A DNA stretch of 64,000 bases from Geobacteraceae bacterium (GCA_013336525.1 JAAXTM010000004.1:124001-188000); one strand, 5' to 3'. Shown: positions 17,949 to 27,909, counted from the first letter of the stretch. Notes: a model not told the origin generated them from the sequence alone. Made by a program: numbers and translations.

Positions 17949-18734
17949 ATGGCACTCAAGAAAGCACCGGAACCGCATGTTAACCACGAGCGCTGGCTAG
18001 TTTCCTACGCAGACTTCATTACCCTGCTTTTTGCCGTTTTCGTCGTGCTTTATGCCATGGGGCAGAGCGATAAGAAGAAGGTTGAAGAGGTAATGCAGTC
18101 CATTCAGTCCTCCTTCGGCATGGCAACCGCTGGTGCATCTTCTCCAAAAGTCAATGTGATCCCTTCACAGGCAATTACTGTAATACCATCCCTTAAGCCG
18201 GAAATAGCAGTAAACCCTATGGGGCGAACGCGGAGTGGTCAGGGAAAGACGCGGGCAGAAGAGAAGGATTTCCGCCAGATAAAATCAGCTGTTGAAGCGT
18301 ATCTGGTTAAGCAGGGAGCACAGTCTAAGGTTACTCTGGAAATAACCCGTCGCGGGCTGATCGTCAGCCTTAAAGAAGCCGGTTTTTTTAACTCAGGCCA
18401 GGCGAATATAAAGCCAGAGGCGTATGAACTGATCAACACCATTGCTGAAGTGATGACCCAGTATAATAACCCGTTGCGGGTAGAGGGCCATACCGACAAC
18501 GTACCGATAAGCACAGCGCAATTCCCGTCCAACTGGGAACTTTCAACATCACGCGCAACAAATGGCCTTAAATATCTGCTGAGAAGTTTTGACATCGATC
18601 CAAACAAAATATCCGCAACCGGCTATGCCGAATTCAGACCGATCTCCGACAACACGACCCAAGAGGGGCGCGCTAGAAACCGGCGAGTCGATCTCGTCAT
18701 GCTGTCTGGAGAAGCAGAGCAAGGCGAACCCTGA
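17949..18734 (+). CDS. motB: Flagellar motor protein MotB
   Basis: Stator subunit with an N-terminal TM helix carrying the ion-binding aspartate in SYADFITLLFAVFVVLYAM (about residues 17-35), a plug/linker region, and a C-terminal OmpA-like peptidoglycan-binding domain (about 130-255) with VEGHTDNVPI and NWELSTSRA. 261 residues, full length. Last gene of flbD-motA-motB; it converges with the next gene on the minus strand. Confidence 0.95.
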   Translation: MALKKAPEPHVNHERWLVSYADFITLLFAVFVVLYAMGQSDKKKVEEVMQSIQSSFGMATAGASSPKVNVIPSQAITVIPSLKPEIAVNPMGRTRSGQGKTRAEEKDFRQIKSAVEAYLVKQGAQSKVTLEITRRGLIVSLKEAGFFNSGQANIKPEAYELINTIAEVMTQYNNPLRVEGHTDNVPISTAQFPSNWELSTSRATNGLKYLLRSFDIDPNKISATGYAEFRPISDNTTQEGRARNRRVDLVMLSGEAEQGEP

Positions 18735-18764
18735 AAACATCCTCTGCTTACCTCCCTATGCACT

Positions 18765-19712
18765 CTACCCAACCCGATTTCTTCTAAAAACATATACAGC
18801 GGCATCAAGTTCCGGCGGTAGTACGAGACCGCTCAACTTTTTATCCTCTTCAAAGCCAAATGACGACTGTTGGAGGTAGTCGTCCCAGTTTCCGGCGGCA
18901 AACCGGTGGCGGCTCCCTATAACAATATACAGCTGTACGCTTCTGGTTCTGAACACCTGGTGTTCAAATGTGTTGCCAGCCGGCGGCCAGGAGCAGAGTA
19001 CCACTTCAGGTGAATACTCACGTAGTGCCTCATTAGCATCCCGCTTGACCACAAATTCGGGGTAGTTGACCTCATGTTTCCAGCTGTGATCATCAGTAGC
19101 TGAGATTTTAACACCACTGTCGGTCAGGAACCGCGTCAGCGTACCATCCCCAGCTGCTATTTCCAGGCAGGTTCGAGAAGCAATCAGCATCGCAAGGGCA
19201 TCAACCAGCTGCCGCGAATAGAAACAGTAAATCCCCTTTGGCTGAACAAGCGGCATGAGCAATCTTTTCTGCCGAAGCAGCGGCCAAAACAAGCGGAACC
19301 AGAACAGTGACACCGGTTTACGCACAAGGCCGTCCGCAAACAGCAGCCTTTGAGCAAAAAAACCATTCAACAGATTGAAACGGACTTTACCTTTTTCAAT
19401 ACCGGTAGCCTCTGAAACAAGATGCTGTTTAATTGACAGGTGAGCAATTCGAGTCCGTACGGCCTGCAAGACTAAAGCTGCTGCAATCTTTTTATCTCCC
19501 CTGCTCACAACATGTTTTCTTTCCAGAGACTTTTCTGTCTGCGACATTCTTTTGAGATAGGCAGGTAGCCCTGTTAAATTACCATCAGCAATTAATTGAG
19601 CAATTTCTTGCCTGACAGCTTCGCGTAACTCGGGAAATTCTGTGCCGAGATCTTCCAGTGACGGCTTTGACTGCAGCCACTCCAACGTTTTTTCAGGCCT
19701 TTCATTCTTCAC
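18765..19712 (-). CDS. Putative class I SAM-dependent methyltransferase
   Basis: 315 residues with an all-helical N-terminal half (about 1-150) and a C-terminal Rossmann half. The SAM loop is CLEIAAGDGTLTRFL at about residues 183-197, followed by ISATDDHSW (acidic strand-2 end) and EVVLCSWPP (motif IV-like). No substrate can be named. It lies downstream of the split ttcA, transcribed in the same direction, so before island insertion it probably followed metX-ttcA. Confidence 0.65.
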   Translation of the reverse strand: MKNERPEKTLEWLQSKPSLEDLGTEFPELREAVRQEIAQLIADGNLTGLPAYLKRMSQTEKSLERKHVVSRGDKKIAAALVLQAVRTRIAHLSIKQHLVSEATGIEKGKVRFNLLNGFFAQRLLFADGLVRKPVSLFWFRLFWPLLRQKRLLMPLVQPKGIYCFYSRQLVDALAMLIASRTCLEIAAGDGTLTRFLTDSGVKISATDDHSWKHEVNYPEFVVKRDANEALREYSPEVVLCSWPPAGNTFEHQVFRTRSVQLYIVIGSRHRFAAGNWDDYLQQSSFGFEEDKKLSGLVLPPELDAAVYVFRRNRVG

Positions 19713-19897
19713 TGTTGTTCCTTGTGTAGAGAGTGTCTATGGCCTTAAGGATGCCGGCACAATCTCCATAAATATTCAAATGACTTATTCTGTCATATGG
19801 TTCTGCTATCCTTTGCTTATGATAAAAAACAGGGGGTGGAGATTTGGAAGCGATAATGATAGTTGGTGTAGCAGTTGTGGCGGTCAGTGGCTGGTAT

Positions 19898-20635
19898 TCA
19901 GCTCTCGATTTGCTGGCAGACATGGGAATCCGGTTCAGGAAGCGGAGCATGGTTGACAAGAAAATCAGCAGATTTGCAAGCTCCTGCCACGTCTCTTCGT
20001 AGTAAAGGGTCCAGCAGATGGCGTGGGTGAACATTTGAAAGAGCTTTCAACAGGCTGTTCTTGACATGCGGAATATCGTTCTGCAAATCTTTCAGCAGTT
20101 GTTTCATCCGCTTGCGCTGCATATCAGCTACGCCACTGACAGGGCAACAACAACTGACTACAGGCAACTCAGCATCTCGGGAAAAAGCGGCTATATCTTC
20201 TTCCGCAAGATAGACCAATGGTCTGATTACAGTTATGATGCCGTTGTCGGCCAGCATTGAAGCTGACATAGACTTAAGTGAACCGACAAAAAACTGGTTC
20301 AGCAGCAGAGTCTCAATAAAATCGTCGCTGTGATGTCCTAGCGCCAGCTTATTGCACCCCAAAGTTTGCGCGGCTTCATAGAGTTCTCCCCGCTTCAGGC
20401 GCGAGCAGAGTGAACAGTATGAGGAACCGGGCCGGAGCTTCTCTTTAATGATGTCATAGTGCCGGCTTGGCACCATCCGATAGGAAAAGCCGTTATTCCG
20501 GAAGAAATCTTCGATAATGTCGCCGCGGTAGCCGGGATAACCTGAATCGATATTGACTGCGATCAGCTCAAATGTAACCGGAGCTCTTCTACGCAGGTCT
20601 TCCAGCACCAGAAGCATTGCGTAAGAATCCTTGCC
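19898..20635 (-). pseudogene. ttcA: ttcA 3' part, cut off from its 5' part by the island
   Basis: C-terminal 245 residues of tRNA 2-thiocytidine synthetase. The segment begins inside the ATP-binding loop (GKDSYAMLLVLEDL) and keeps the iron-sulfur cysteines CSLC (in YCSLCSRLKRG), the LGHHSDDFIETLLLNQFF motif and the third-cysteine region SCCCPVSG. The frame runs upstream into island DNA with no sensible start, so the gene product is lost. The missing N-terminus lies at 56402-56563. Joining both across the 6-bp core gives 900 bases, an uninterrupted 299-residue TtcA with SGGKDS restored. Confidence 0.93.
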
Positions 20636-20648
20636 TTCTATCCAGTAG
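20630..20648. other. ttcA: Left attachment site of the island
   Basis: Core CTTGCC (20630-20635) belongs to ttcA and is repeated at 56396-56401. The island side begins with the arm TTCTATCCAGTAG (20636-20648), whose complement appears at the other end as TACCGGATAGAA with one difference in the outer positions. Together these look like the core and arm sites of a tyrosine recombinase. Confidence 0.88.
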
Positions 20649-20903
20649 GTTTCCGAAAATGCCTGACTAAAGTGCGTGGGTTGATCATCAAAAGTCCCAC
20701 GAAATAGGGTTTTTAGCCATCAGTACACAGTACCCACGCGAAGTAAATGCTTAACAGAAAATTTCCAGAATGTAAAGGATGATCATCAAGAGCGATTTTT
20801 TGTCACGTTAGGGTCGTTTTAGACACAATAACCTTTACAAAAAATCGGGGTACTGGGAATTTCCAATATTCCAATATTCAATCCGTACCCTCCCCTTATC
20901 CTC

Positions 20904-21185
20904 CTATCGCTCCCTGAACCAAATTTGTCCGTTTGACGTACAGAGAGTACAGAGAGTACATGGCGCTCGAGTACCGGAGGCGATAAAATCAACGCCATCC
21001 TGGATGAATACGGCTTTAACATCAGGAAGCTCCTCCAAGCGATCCTTTTGTGGCTTTTCAAAGAGCGGTTCAGGAACATTGTATGCAACTGGATAGACCT
21101 GACTCGGATATTGGGGCACCAACTTCAGCCTGTCTGAATCAAAATTCAGATTTTTTAAGGGACGACTAATGTATGAAAACAACAT
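20904..21185 (-). CDS. Hypothetical protein or gene remnant near the left island end
   Basis: 93-residue frame that I do not recognise. Residues 10-70 (Pro/Val-rich, with YPVAYNVPEPLFEKP) look coding; the C-terminal part reads through a CTCTGTACT tandem repeat (TLCTLCT) and looks non-genuine. No clear ribosome site. It may be the surviving piece of a longer gene. Confidence 0.25.
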   Translation of the reverse strand: MLFSYISRPLKNLNFDSDRLKLVPQYPSQVYPVAYNVPEPLFEKPQKDRLEELPDVKAVFIQDGVDFIASGTRAPCTLCTLCTSNGQIWFRER

Positions 21186-21188
21186 CTA

Positions 21189-21299
21189 GGGTTGCATTGA
21201 TCTTCGGAAAGAAAAAAGTTTCTGTTCTGGACGAACAGGGAACTGAAACAGCCTAGGGTCTAAAGTTTTAGCAGGGGCAATTGGAATACCAAATAAAAA
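21189..21299 (+). pseudogene. tatC: Copy of the tatC 3' end and its downstream flank
   Basis: These bases repeat about 37734-37842, the last 22 codons of the island tatC, its stop codon and the following 40 bases, with few differences. The copy begins abruptly, without the rest of tatC. It encodes only VALIFGKKKVSVLDEQGTE plus two residues and then stops. It is a remnant of rearrangement within the island. Confidence 0.8.
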
Positions 21300-21683
21300 C
21301 GAGTTAAGGTCAGTTTGTCTGTTAGGCTGGTTCATTTGAGTAATATTCGCACCTGTCTTTTGTTAGTTGTACTGGTATATTCGAAAATAATCAGTGTGGA
21401 CAATTCATTGGATATATGAGATTAGCTTTTGGACAAAGGATTCGGTGGAACGCAGCATTTAATATTTACTCTACTCTCAAGAAAATACCAATGTCTTTGT
21501 CTGAGACACTTTAACAATCTCCAAATTAGAATTGTACCATCCTTTTGCAGCCCAAATAAAAGCCCGTGCTGAGGGCTTTATGAAAATTACGTCTATGATC
21601 ATTGCTGACAGTAACCAGAAATTCAACTCAATGAACGTATGAAAAAAGGTGGCAAGCCATGCCGCTTTAACGTGGAGTTAGCG

Positions 21684-22622
21684 ATGAATGAGTTTCTCGT
21701 ATATGGATTGATAGCGGTTATTCCGCTCCACCTGATTCTGTTGGGCTTGATATTGTTCATACGTTCCATAAAACGGCAGGAGGCCAAAAAGACCGAATTG
21801 ATCAACACGTTGTTGCATGAGTTACAACTTCAAAAGGAAAAACTTACTCAATCTGACAAAATGGTCGTTATGGGATCGCTGACCGCCGGCGTTGCCCATG
21901 AAATCAATTGCCCAAACGGACTGCTCCTGTTATCAATCCCGACGCTTAGGCACGCTTATAAGGATGCAATGTCAATTCTGGATGAATATTACAACTTGCA
22001 TGGCGACTTTAGCATGGGTGGATTGCCCTACTCGCGGATGAGGGACCAAATGTACTGTATTTTTGATGAAATGGTTCTAAGCGCCTCTAGTATTAAACAG
22101 ATTGTCCATGACCTGAAGGATTTTGCCAAAAATAGTGGCCCCGACAATAATGAGTTAATTGACTTCAATATGACGGTACAGCAAGCAATACGTCTCAGCG
22201 ATTTCTTGATTAAAAAGGCGACAAATTCCTTCGTGGTTGATTATGGTGAGGAACTCCCGAAGATATGGGGTAATTCCCAACAGATTGGGCAGGTGATTAT
22301 CAATTTGATACTCAATGCATGCCAGGCCTTGCCAGACACCAACAGTAGCATTCGGCTCTCGACCACTTACAATCAGTCCTCTGGTTATGTGGTACTCAGG
22401 GTTAAAGATCAAGGGGTCGGTATAAGCCCAGAGCACCTATCGAAACTGTTTGATCCACTCTTTACTACTAAACAGGATGCAGGAGGAACCGGCCTTGGGC
22501 TCTGGATTTCCTCCTCAATTGTAGAGTGCCATAAAGGGAATATTAATATTGACTCAACGCTTGGGGAGGGTACAACGGCGACCCTAATGCTCCCTTGTGC
22601 AAATATGGAGGACTTGACATGA
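21684..22622 (+). CDS. Membrane-anchored sensor histidine kinase
   Basis: One N-terminal TM helix (about residues 3-27), a short coiled coil, a HisKA box with GVAHEINCPNG (His near 77) and a HATPase domain with N box INLILNACQAL, KDQGVGISPEHL and GGTGLGLWISSSIV. There is no obvious periplasmic sensor domain. I start at 21684 (MNEFLVYG) because GGAG lies 6 bases upstream. Its stop overlaps the start of the next gene (ATGA), so the kinase and the sigma-54 regulator are a coupled two-component pair. The first island gene with clear function. Confidence 0.88.
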   Translation: MNEFLVYGLIAVIPLHLILLGLILFIRSIKRQEAKKTELINTLLHELQLQKEKLTQSDKMVVMGSLTAGVAHEINCPNGLLLLSIPTLRHAYKDAMSILDEYYNLHGDFSMGGLPYSRMRDQMYCIFDEMVLSASSIKQIVHDLKDFAKNSGPDNNELIDFNMTVQQAIRLSDFLIKKATNSFVVDYGEELPKIWGNSQQIGQVIINLILNACQALPDTNSSIRLSTTYNQSSGYVVLRVKDQGVGISPEHLSKLFDPLFTTKQDAGGTGLGLWISSSIVECHKGNINIDSTLGEGTTATLMLPCANMEDLT

Positions 22623-24034
22623 ACAAAAGTGTGTACCCAAGCGGCAGAATTCTATTAGTAGATGACGACCTTTCTTGGCTTAAAATCCTTCCGATCACTT
22701 TAGAGAGATGTGCCGGAATAACCAATGTTGTGACATGTTCCGACAGTCGCCAAGTCACGCAGTTCCTCGATAAGGGAGGGATTGAGCTTGTACTTCTCGA
22801 TCTGAATATGCCAAATATTGTCGGCGAAGATCTACTCAAAATAATCAGCGAGAACTATCCTGAAATCACCACAATTGTCGTCAGCAGCATAGATCATGTT
22901 GCAACGGCGGTGCGTTGCATGAAACTGGGGGCTTTCGATTATTTCATCAAGACCGACGAAGAAGACCGGATTGTTGGAGGTATACTCCGGGCGGTTCGCA
23001 TGATGGAAATGCGAAGCCAATTAGCAGAGATGTCAAACACTGTAATTGCCGGAGGATTACGTAATCCGGAGGCTTTCACCGAAATCGTTACGGGAGATCG
23101 CTCGATGTTGGCACTCTTTGCTTATATTGAGGCAGTGGCGAAAAGCCAACAGCCGCTTCTTATCACTGGAGAGAGCGGTACTGGTAAGGAGCTACTCGCA
23201 AGAGCTACCCACGCACTCAGCGGTTGTCAGGGTAAACTTATTGCGGTCAATGTGGCTGGTCTCGATGACACTGTTTTTTCTGATACACTATTCGGCCACG
23301 TGCGTGGTGCTTTTACTGGAGCTGATACCATGAGGCGCGGAATGGTTGAGGAAGCAGAAAAAGGGACTCTCTTTCTTGATGAAATTGGTGATCTCAGTAT
23401 TCCGTCCCAAGTTAAACTGCTACGCCTTCTTCAGGAAGGAGAATACTTTCCTCTCGGCAGTGACAGCCCCAAACGGCTCAATGCGAGAGTCATTGTTGCC
23501 ACTCATCAGAACCTATCTGTAAAAGAAGCTGGTAATGCTTTCCGGCGGGATCTCTACTACCGGCTTCGCACTCATCAAGTACGTTTGCCACCACTTAGGG
23601 AACGAAAAGATGATATTCCCCTGTTGCTCAACCATTTTCTGGTACAAGCGTCCAGCGCCATTGGCAAAAAGGCACCAACTCCAACCCGAGGATTAGCTCA
23701 ATACCTTGCCACTTATAGCTTTCCAGGCAATATCCGTGAACTTCGGGCAATGGTATATGACGCAGTAAGTGTGAATACGGATCGAATACTCACCATGGCT
23801 TGGTTCATCAAAACAATTGAACTCTCCAGAGTAGACGCGGAAACCACAAATATACCAGACTCAAAACTGAACCCATTTGCTAGTTTTGAAGAAATTCCCA
23901 CTATTAGCCATGCCGTAGAATTTCTATTGGATGAGGCGATGAAGCGTTCTAGCAACAATCAAACGCTTGCTGCTCGACTTCTTGGTATATCTCAACCCGC
24001 CCTAAACAAACGCCTCAAGACACTACATAGTTGA
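22619..24034 (+). CDS. Sigma-54-dependent response regulator (NtrC family)
   Basis: 471 residues. Receiver domain (about 10-125) with ILLVDDD and the phospho-acceptor LVLLDLNMP; AAA+ domain (about 150-380) with Walker A GESGTGKELLA, the sigma-54 contact loop GAFTGA and FLDEIGDLS; C-terminal Fis-type helix-turn-helix (NQTLAARLLGISQPALNKRL). It overlaps the kinase stop by four bases. Two near-identical sigma-54 promoters lie downstream in the same island, at 24244 and 28665, so this protein is the best candidate for their activator. Confidence 0.92.
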   Translation: MNKSVYPSGRILLVDDDLSWLKILPITLERCAGITNVVTCSDSRQVTQFLDKGGIELVLLDLNMPNIVGEDLLKIISENYPEITTIVVSSIDHVATAVRCMKLGAFDYFIKTDEEDRIVGGILRAVRMMEMRSQLAEMSNTVIAGGLRNPEAFTEIVTGDRSMLALFAYIEAVAKSQQPLLITGESGTGKELLARATHALSGCQGKLIAVNVAGLDDTVFSDTLFGHVRGAFTGADTMRRGMVEEAEKGTLFLDEIGDLSIPSQVKLLRLLQEGEYFPLGSDSPKRLNARVIVATHQNLSVKEAGNAFRRDLYYRLRTHQVRLPPLRERKDDIPLLLNHFLVQASSAIGKKAPTPTRGLAQYLATYSFPGNIRELRAMVYDAVSVNTDRILTMAWFIKTIELSRVDAETTNIPDSKLNPFASFEEIPTISHAVEFLLDEAMKRSSNNQTLAARLLGISQPALNKRLKTLHS

Positions 24035-24095
24035 ATCACTATAACTTTAGGTCATTTTTATAACCTACATTATGCCTATCGCTTATATTATAACA

Positions 24096-24259
24096 GTGAG
24101 CAAAGGTTATCACACGCTAATACGCTAATATCACACAGATAATTCTGCTTCACATCCTTCCTTTGTAGTCCGCAGTTATACGTCCACCTAATAGTTAATA
24201 TAAATAAACTCTTTCTATACAGTATGTTAGGAAACATACTCGCTTGGCACAGAACATGC
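24096..24259 (+). promoter_or_regulatory. Sigma-54 promoter and upstream activator site, copy A
   Basis: The -24/-12 element TTGGCACAGAACATGC (24244-24259) fits the consensus TGGCAC-N5-TTGC. 148 bases upstream lies GTGA-N10-TCAC (24096-24113), a candidate activator site. The surrounding 220 bases are repeated before the flavoprotein gene. This region drives the chemoreceptor gene at 24333. Confidence 0.8.
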
Positions 24260-24332
24260 GATATAATCATGGGTTTTTCTTGCAGGTGATGCGGATGATC
24301 CATTTTAAAAATAAACTTTATTTGGAGAAACT

Positions 24333-25961
24333 ATGTCAAATTTTAAAATCAGTACCCGGTTAATTGCCACATTTAGTATTGTCCTTCTTATTATGATTGC
24401 CATTGGTATTAGTTGCTTTATCGGTATTGGCAAACTCCAGTCATCCATAATCAGCTTGACTCAAGTTCAAGCCCAATTAGTAGAAAACGCCCAGCGTGCA
24501 CGAGTCGATGTCAACAAGTTGGCCCGTTACGAAAATGATATGCTTATTAATATCAATGACCCTGCAAAAGTTGAGGAGAATAAGAAAAAATGGGATGAAG
24601 CCCTTGGCGGTCTTATTAAACAAACCGAAGATAGTGTCGTTCTTGCTTCAAATCCAAAGGACATAGAAACAATAATGGGCAGTAAAAAGCATGCTGAAAA
24701 ATATATTACTGGTTTTACTGAAGTTTATAATCAAATAAAATCTGGAAAAATTACGAGTTCTCAAGATGCATATGCGGCAATGTATAAGTACGACGAGAGT
24801 GCGAGAATCCTGGAGGGTGTGATCGAGGGATTTGCTACAAACGTGAAAAAAGATATCAAATCGCATACCGACTCGGCGATTGCAACCGGAAAAAAGGTTA
24901 AATATACTGTTGTACTGATCGAACTGATAGCTATTCCTCTTGTTTTCATTGTCATGATATTGATAATACGCTCAATCACTATTCCGCTTCAGTACCTCGT
25001 TCGTATTGCAAAAACCATGGCTTCCGGCGATCTAAGTGGCAATGTTGAAGTTACGTCAAAAGATGAAATCGGCGAACTTTTGGGTTCAGTTAAAATATTG
25101 ACTGAGAACTTGCGAGCTTTAATCGGGCGAGTTGCGGGTGCGTCTACACAAGTCGCTTCAGCGGCGAGTCAGTTAACAACTACTGCACGGGAGATAGCCG
25201 TTGGTGCTGAAGAAGTCAGCGCACAGGCAAGCAATGTAGCAACTGCCGGTGAGGAAATGTCTTCAACTAGCCACGACATTGCTCATAATTGTCTGATGGC
25301 CGCAGAAGGGGCAAACCAAGCTTCTCAGACTGCTCAGAATGGTGCAATGGTTGTTGAAAAAACTATAGAGGTTATGGGACAGATTGCAGGCAAGGTTCAG
25401 GAATCAGCGAGAACAGTCGAGGAACTTGGAGCTCGTTCTGACCAGATTGGCACAATCATTGGTACAATAGAAGAAATTGCTGATCAGACTAATTTGTTAG
25501 CACTAAATGCTGCCATTGAAGCTGCGCGTGCCGGTGAGTTGGGAAGAGGGTTTGCCGTGGTTGCCGATGAAGTTAAGGCCTTGGCTGAACGGACTACACG
25601 AGCTACCCGTGAGATTGGTGAGATGATCAAGGCTATTCAGAAAGAAACCAAAGGTGCTGTAATCGCTATGGGACAGGGTGTTCAGCAAGTTGAAGCGGGA
25701 ACTCAGGAAGCAGCCAGGTCCGGTGAGGCTCTCAAAAATATTCTTACACAGATCAATGATGTTGCTTTGCAAGTAAATCAGATTGCTGTTGCCGCAGAGG
25801 AACAAACTGCTACAACTGGAGAAATTTCGTCTAACATGTCAATGATTACCGAAGTTATCCAACAAACAGCTAGTGGGGCCCACGAGTCATCTGCGTCAGC
25901 TGCGCAGTTGAGTGGCAATGCTGAGGACTTGCAGGCTCTGGTTCGTCATTTTAAACTTTAA
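24333..25961 (+). CDS. Methyl-accepting chemotaxis protein
   Basis: 542 residues. TM1 about 10-33, a four-helix-bundle-type periplasmic domain (about 34-190), TM2 about 195-217, HAMP, and a long signalling coiled coil. The tip is intact: [23 protein letters not shown] continuing with [18 protein letters not shown]. It should relay a ligand signal to CheA/CheW. First gene behind promoter copy A; followed by an interrupted cheW and an HDOD gene. Confidence 0.93.
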   Translation: MSNFKISTRLIATFSIVLLIMIAIGISCFIGIGKLQSSIISLTQVQAQLVENAQRARVDVNKLARYENDMLININDPAKVEENKKKWDEALGGLIKQTEDSVVLASNPKDIETIMGSKKHAEKYITGFTEVYNQIKSGKITSSQDAYAAMYKYDESARILEGVIEGFATNVKKDIKSHTDSAIATGKKVKYTVVLIELIAIPLVFIVMILIIRSITIPLQYLVRIAKTMASGDLSGNVEVTSKDEIGELLGSVKILTENLRALIGRVAGASTQVASAASQLTTTAREIAVGAEEVSAQASNVATAGEEMSSTSHDIAHNCLMAAEGANQASQTAQNGAMVVEKTIEVMGQIAGKVQESARTVEELGARSDQIGTIIGTIEEIADQTNLLALNAAIEAARAGELGRGFAVVADEVKALAERTTRATREIGEMIKAIQKETKGAVIAMGQGVQQVEAGTQEAARSGEALKNILTQINDVALQVNQIAVAAEEQTATTGEISSNMSMITEVIQQTASGAHESSASAAQLSGNAEDLQALVRHFKL

Positions 25962-26025
25962 ATCCAATGGCGGGAAACCGGTTTTGACTGCCGGGGAATG
26001 CCAGCCTAAGCGTACGGAGGATAAA

Positions 26026-26535
26026 ATGTCTGCCAATGCCCTGATAAAAGTTGATCAAACATCGGCACAACTCAACGAAAGAATCCAGCTTGTCAGCTTC
26101 ACGCTGGCCAACGAAGAATACGGAGTTGAAGTTCTCAAGGTTCGCGAGATTATCTGAATGCCAACCATCACCAAGATGCCCAATGCTTCGCAGCACATTG
26201 AGGGGATCATCAATCTGCGTGGAAAGGTTCTCCCCATTATCTCTATGCGGAGGCGTTTTAACCTTATGGAGAATGAAAATGACAATCAGACCCGTATTGT
26301 TATCATGGATGTTTGCGGCTGCCAGACCGGATTTATCGTTGACGGTGTTTCTGAGGTAATCCGCATCCTCAACAGTGAAATTCAGCCTCCCCCATCATTG
26401 ATGCTCTCCGGTGGTATCGGCCAGGAATTTATTACCGGAGTTTTTAATCGTGCCGAACGATTATTAATCATTATGGATGTGGACAGGCTCTTCTCAAATG
26501 ACGAGCATGAGGGCTTACTCGAAATCAGTAAATAA
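26026..26535 (+). pseudogene. cheW: cheW with an in-frame TGA
   Basis: CheW coupling protein (169 codons) interrupted at codon 44 by TGA at 26155-26157. Both parts are in the same frame: the first ends VEVLKVREII and the second starts MPTITKMPNASQHIEGIINL, where intact CheW proteins read through with one residue (usually Arg; CGA to TGA is one change). The ribosome site GGAGG precedes the ATG at 26026. An ATG follows the TGA directly (TGAATG), so a truncated second half might be made by restart, but it would lack the first beta strands. Confidence 0.85.
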
Positions 26536-26589
26536 AATTTGAAATTATATACAATGTCATATTGGTCAAAATGTTATGTAGGAATTGAT

Positions 26590-27909
26590 ATGCAAACAAT
26601 GCACGGTTATCTCAGTTTTATTTCTATATTAGACCTAATCCAGTGGGCTGATAACAGCAGGCGTACTGGAACTCTTGCCCTCTCTTGTAATGGAATACAG
26701 AAAAAGTTCTTCTTTCAGGACGGCAAGATCATCTTAGTTGATTCAGGGCTTAATAATGAACTTTTTGATGATTTTCTGATGCTTGAATCAGATTTGAGTC
26801 CACAGGATCTTCAAGAAAAAAAAACAATTGCCGACAAATTGGGATTACCTTTAATCGGCTATTTGGTATCTGAAAATATTATCAGTAAAGAAATTATTAA
26901 TAAAACAATCCGTCATATTTCACTGTCTGCAGTGATGGATATTCTAAAATGGCAATCCGGTAAATTTGAATTTAATTCTGATATACCTAGCTCTGTACTA
27001 CATGGTCCGATAACAATAAATTCATCTATGCTGCTAATGGAATCGGTAAATAAATTTGATGAATCAAGAAAAGGAAGCACAACAGATATAAATTTTATTA
27101 CAAACAAACTCAGAAACGATATCATAACCGGCAACATTGATCTCCCCGCCATCCCGGACATTATTCAGCAGATCCAAAAAAAAATCGAAGACCCAAATGC
27201 CTCCATTGAAAAAATAGTCGACTGCATCACTGACCAGATTATCGCTGCCAAGATTCTCAGAATTTGTAATTCACCCTATTACAAAACCGCCACTAAAATA
27301 TCTACACTGAAAGAAGCGGTAATCCTTATTGGCCTGAAGTCATTGGTGAGTATTGTAGCAGTTCACGCTCTCAGTAGTTTTAGCCCCAAAAATACTGGTG
27401 AAGTAAGAACGGTACTGAGTCATAGCCTGGTATGCGCAATGATTGCCCGTCAAATTGCTCGTGACCTGTCCTCTGATTATGAATTAGCCTTCATCTGTGG
27501 CCTGCTGCACGATATCGGAAAAACCGTGATGCTCGATATGCTTGACGAGTATATGCTGCCAACAAAGCTTCGAGCTAAGGTGGTCGAGGAAAATCATACC
27601 GAAATTGGTTATCTGCTTGCAAAAAAATGGAATTTTGGTGAAGACATACTAGAATGCATCAATTATCACCACTCACCTGACAAAGCGACAACAAACAGAA
27701 GCATGGTTGAGTTAATTTATCTGGCCAACTCTATGGCGCATACCAGTGATCAACCGGGGACAAATGGCGAGATATTTCTCAGCATGGCACAATGCAACAG
27801 ATATTCGGAGTCAAATTTTAAAAACAACGAAATACAGCAGGAGAGTATAAACGAGCAGATTGGGCAGGTAAAAAACATGTACAAAGATGCGTGGGATTTT
27901 TTAGGTTAA
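26590..27909 (+). CDS. HDOD domain protein with N-terminal PATAN/DUF4388-like domain
   Basis: About 439 residues. The N-terminal region (about 1-150, GYLSFISILDLIQWADNSRRTGTL) resembles the DUF4388/PATAN domain. The C-terminal region (about 195-420) is an HDOD domain with LPAIPDIIQQI at its start, RICNSPYYKT, and GLLHDIGKTVMLD. Such proteins act in signalling and chemotaxis-linked regulation without proven catalysis. I start at 26590 (MQTMHGYLSF) because AGGAA lies 7 bases upstream; earlier in-frame starts lack a site. Last gene of the chemoreceptor unit. Confidence 0.8.
   Translation: MQTMHGYLSFISILDLIQWADNSRRTGTLALSCNGIQKKFFFQDGKIILVDSGLNNELFDDFLMLESDLSPQDLQEKKTIADKLGLPLIGYLVSENIISKEIINKTIRHISLSAVMDILKWQSGKFEFNSDIPSSVLHGPITINSSMLLMESVNKFDESRKGSTTDINFITNKLRNDIITGNIDLPAIPDIIQQIQKKIEDPNASIEKIVDCITDQIIAAKILRICNSPYYKTATKISTLKEAVILIGLKSLVSIVAVHALSSFSPKNTGEVRTVLSHSLVCAMIARQIARDLSSDYELAFICGLLHDIGKTVMLDMLDEYMLPTKLRAKVVEENHTEIGYLLAKKWNFGEDILECINYHHSPDKATTNRSMVELIYLANSMAHTSDQPGTNGEIFLSMAQCNRYSESNFKNNEIQQESINEQIGQVKNMYKDAWDFLG

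Noticed and set aside
19850-20001. Small plus-strand hydrophobic ORF opposite the ttcA 3' end
   Set aside because: About half lies antisense to ttcA, there is no family match, and the ribosome site is weak.
19898-20635. 3' ttcA part as a complete short gene starting at 20617
   Set aside because: It would lack the ATP-binding loop. The upstream frame shows GKDS directly at the junction, and the missing N-terminus is found at the other island end.
20940-20966. Tandem CTCTGTACT-type repeat as a CRISPR or regulatory array
   Set aside because: Only two short units without spacers; simple local duplication.
26155-26157. TGA in cheW as a selenocysteine codon
   Set aside because: CheW is not a selenoprotein family, there is no redox site at this position, and I see no insertion-element-like hairpin directly after the codon. 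A CGA to TGA mutation is simpler.
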